Source of the DNA: Rhodobiaceae bacterium UBA7378
Lineage (GTDB): Bacteria > Pseudomonadota > Alphaproteobacteria > RS24
Length of the DNA stretch: 8,745 nucleotides
Assembly: GCA_002469805.1 (NCBI GenBank)
Contig: DKNW01000025.1
Coordinates: forward strand, 1 to 8,745
Reading direction: 5' to 3'
A model generated the notes under the pieces. The model searched no databases. It had not been told where the DNA came from and saw only the letters and a list, made by a program, of their open reading frames with translations. Numbering within the stretch: the first letter of the stretch is position 1; each line of letters begins with the position of its first letter. Below are positions 6,856 to 8,745 of this stretch, piece after piece. The translations under genes were made by a program, and so were the position numbers.

Positions 6856-7944
6856 ATGCAGGTCGATCTATTTGATTTTGACCTGCCGGAAGAGCTGATT
6901 GCCCTGCGCCCGGCTGTGCCGCGCGACAGTGCGCGACTTCTCTATGTCGGCGATACAGGCGATACCGGCGATCACACTGTTTCAGACCTGCCCGAATTTC
7001 TCAAAGAGGGCGACGTGTTGGTTGTGAACACAACGAAGGTTATTCCGGCACGTCTCACCGGTCGGCGTGTGCGGCGCGGGGTCGATGACAATACGCACAG
7101 TGGCGCAAAAATTGAAGTTACACTCACCGAGCGCAAGGGGCCGTTAGCTTGGCAATGTTTTTTGAAACCGGCGCGCCGTGTAAATGTTGGCGACAAGCTG
7201 GTGTTTGGGGACGCAGCGATTACCGTGGAAGCCGAGGTTACCGCCCGTGACGGCCCAGAGGCTGGCTTGATGTTTCATCTTGCCCCCGATGCAATGGAGG
7301 GCACATTGGCGCGTATCGGCGCGATGCCTTTGCCGCCTTATATTGCCGGTAAACGTTCACCTGACGCCCGCGATGTGGACGATTACCAAACCCTTTTTGC
7401 CGCCCATGAAGGGGCTGTGGCTGCGCCGACTGCGGGATTGCATTTCACGCCCGAACTGGTGGCACGCTTGCATGATAGAGGCATTGCGCTTGTTGATGTG
7501 ACGCTGCATGTCGGGCCGGGCACATTTTTGCCGGTCAAAGTCGACGATACACGATCGCATGTTATGCATAGTGAGTGGGGGGAGGTATCGGCTGCAGCCG
7601 CCGCACAGATTAACGCAGCAAAGGCTGGTGGTCATCGGGTGATATGTGTTGGCACGACGGCGTTGCGGCTTATCGAAAGCGCATGCTCGGAAATTGGGCG
7701 TATTTCGGCTTTTCGAGGCGATACGGATATTTTCATCACGCCCGGTTATGCTTTCCGAATGTGCGATTTACTGGTGACAAACTTTCACTTGCCGCGGTCA
7801 ACGCTGTTTATGCTGGTATCAGCGTTTTCAGGCCTTTCGGTTATGCAAAACGCCTATGCAACGGCGATCGAGAAGAAATACCGGTTTTACTCATATGGCG
7901 ATGCATGCCTGTTAACGCGGCGCGAGGTATCTGGTGAAGTTTGA
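6856..7944 (+). CDS. queA: S-adenosylmethionine:tRNA ribosyltransferase-isomerase
   Basis: QueA transfers and isomerises the ribosyl part of S-adenosylmethionine onto 7-aminomethyl-7-deazaguanine at tRNA position 34, forming epoxyqueuosine in the queuosine pathway. The 362 residues are near the usual length (about 350-360). The start MQVDLFDFDLPEELIALRP matches the family N-terminus. Other family blocks: VNTTKVIPARL (57-67), MPLPPYI (157-163), HEGAVAAPTAGLHFT (184-198), HVGPGTFLPVKVDD (218-231), VGTTALRLIES (265-275), ITPGYAF (294-300) and TNFHLPRSTLFMLVSAF (308-324). No clear Shine-Dalgarno precedes the ATG, which lies only 5 bases after the isomerase stop, so translation probably depends on coupling. 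Residues 32-40 form a GDTGDTGDH mini-repeat in a loop. It overlaps tgt, the gene for the preceding base-exchange step. Confidence 0.98.
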   Translation: MQVDLFDFDLPEELIALRPAVPRDSARLLYVGDTGDTGDHTVSDLPEFLKEGDVLVVNTTKVIPARLTGRRVRRGVDDNTHSGAKIEVTLTERKGPLAWQCFLKPARRVNVGDKLVFGDAAITVEAEVTARDGPEAGLMFHLAPDAMEGTLARIGAMPLPPYIAGKRSPDARDVDDYQTLFAAHEGAVAAPTAGLHFTPELVARLHDRGIALVDVTLHVGPGTFLPVKVDDTRSHVMHSEWGEVSAAAAAQINAAKAGGHRVICVGTTALRLIESACSEIGRISAFRGDTDIFITPGYAFRMCDLLVTNFHLPRSTLFMLVSAFSGLSVMQNAYATAIEKKYRFYSYGDACLLTRREVSGEV

Positions 7945-8745
7945 GCTTCAAAATTCTGATGGTTCAGCGCGGCTTGGCCGCATTGATACGCCACGTGGCA
8001 GCATCCGCACGCCAGCCTTTATGCCGGTTGGTACGGCTGGCACAGTTAAGGCTATGTATCCCGATCAGGTGCGCGATCTGGGTGCTGATATCGTGCTGGG
8101 AAATACCTATCATTTGATGTTGCGCCCGGGTGCCGAAGAAGTGGCTGCCTTGGGTGGCTTACAGCAGTTCATGCAATGGGATGGCCCAATACTTACCGAT
8201 AGCGGCGGGTTTCAGGTGATGTCGCTGGCGAAGCTTGCCAAGATGAGCGAAGATGGCGTGCGCTTCCAGAGCCATATTGACGGGCGTGATTACATGCTGA
8301 CGCCCGAACGCAGCATCGAAATTCAAACGCTGCTCGGTGCCAATATTCGTATGGTGCTGGATGAATGTACCGCGTTTCCCGCAAGCCATAAGGTTGCCCA
8401 AACCTCAATGCATTTATCGATGCGGTGGGCGGCGCGTTCGAAGGACGCGTTTGCAAGCTACGATGCCGGTGAGGGCGATGCGCTGTTTGGCATTGTGCAA
8501 GGTGGTGTGTATGAGGATTTACGCCACGAAAGTTCGGCGGCGCTTACTGACATTGGCTTTGACGGCTATGCCGTTGGTGGGTTGGCCGTGGGCGAAGGGC
8601 ATGAGGAAATGTGTCGGGTATTAGACTTCACGACACCGGTTTTGCCGCAAAATACGCCACGCTATTTGATGGGTGTCGGGACACCGTATGATCTGGTGCA
8701 AGCCGTCGCGCGCGGCATCGACATGTTTGATTGTGTAATGCCAAC
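7934..8745 (+). CDS. tgt: Queuine/preQ1 tRNA-guanine transglycosylase (3' end cut off by window edge)
   Basis: Tgt swaps guanine 34 of GUN-anticodon tRNAs for preQ1, the step before QueA. The frame is open from GTG at 7934 through 270 codons to the right edge; the family is about 375 residues, so roughly 100 are missing, including the C-terminal zinc site. The GTG is preceded by GAGG (7924-7927) six bases upstream and lies 11 bases inside queA, so the two are translationally linked. The N-terminus MKFELQNSDGSARLG suits the family. Conserved blocks: TPAFMPVGTAGTVKAM (26-41), LGNTYHLMLRPG (55-66), ILTDSGGFQVMSL (86-98) with catalytic D89, MVLDECT (140-146), GIVQGGVYEDLR (186-197), YAVGGLAVGE (212-221), YLMGVGTP (244-251) and GIDMFDCVMP (261-270). 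The last block carries the Asp nucleophile, most likely D266. Confidence 0.98.
   Translation, partial: MKFELQNSDGSARLGRIDTPRGSIRTPAFMPVGTAGTVKAMYPDQVRDLGADIVLGNTYHLMLRPGAEEVAALGGLQQFMQWDGPILTDSGGFQVMSLAKLAKMSEDGVRFQSHIDGRDYMLTPERSIEIQTLLGANIRMVLDECTAFPASHKVAQTSMHLSMRWAARSKDAFASYDAGEGDALFGIVQGGVYEDLRHESSAALTDIGFDGYAVGGLAVGEGHEEMCRVLDFTTPVLPQNTPRYLMGVGTPYDLVQAVARGIDMFDCVMP

Noticed and set aside
1..8745. Mobile element, CRISPR array, tRNA or defence system
   Set aside because: Nearly every base is covered by housekeeping genes, and the two gaps are under 200 bases with no repeats or cloverleaf structure visible.

Overview
This window is a stretch of core chromosome from a bacterium that looks like an alphaproteobacterium. 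The protein sequences show this best: the GyrA core, the UvrA segment with CPVSGF and GVSGGGKS, the SSB ending DDEIPF, and the QueA/Tgt pair all read as alphaproteobacterial. The gene order uvrA <> ssb-gyrA-coaD-cyclophilin-queA-tgt is also one I associate with that class. Base composition is moderate (about half G+C by eye) and looks even across the window. A marine lineage such as SAR116 is possible, but that is a guess. I see no mobile elements, tRNA or rRNA genes, CRISPR arrays or foreign-looking islands.

Layout. Bases 1-2168 hold the first 722 codons of uvrA on the minus strand; its 3' end lies beyond the left edge. Bases 2169-2356 are a divergent control region with a candidate ssb promoter, a LexA-box-like direct repeat lying on the uvrA ribosome binding site, and a near-match to a DnaA box. 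Bases 2357-2806 are ssb. After a 133-base gap comes gyrA (2940-5810, TTG start). A tight run follows on the plus strand: coaD (5811-6302) starts on the base after the gyrA stop, a cyclophilin-type peptidyl-prolyl isomerase (6323-6850) follows after 20 bases, queA (6856-7944) after 5 bases, and tgt (7934 to the right edge) overlaps queA by 11 bases.

How the genes fit together. UvrA (damage recognition), SSB (single-strand binding) and GyrA (supercoiling) serve DNA maintenance. CoaD makes the penultimate intermediate of coenzyme A. QueA and Tgt are two steps of queuosine tRNA modification and look translationally linked. The isomerase assists protein folding. From gyrA onward the spacing suggests co-transcription, although the functions are mixed.

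I did not find a new biological system here. The points most worth a second look are: the isomerase gene carries a signal peptide plus a strong internal ribosome binding site and ATG exactly at the start of the folded domain, suggesting a periplasmic and a cytoplasmic form from one gene; GyrA has Gln at the position equivalent to E. coli Ser83; GyrA has an acidic/proline-rich N-terminal extension and an acidic insert in its C-terminal domain; and UvrA lacks one cysteine of its first four-cysteine zinc module.
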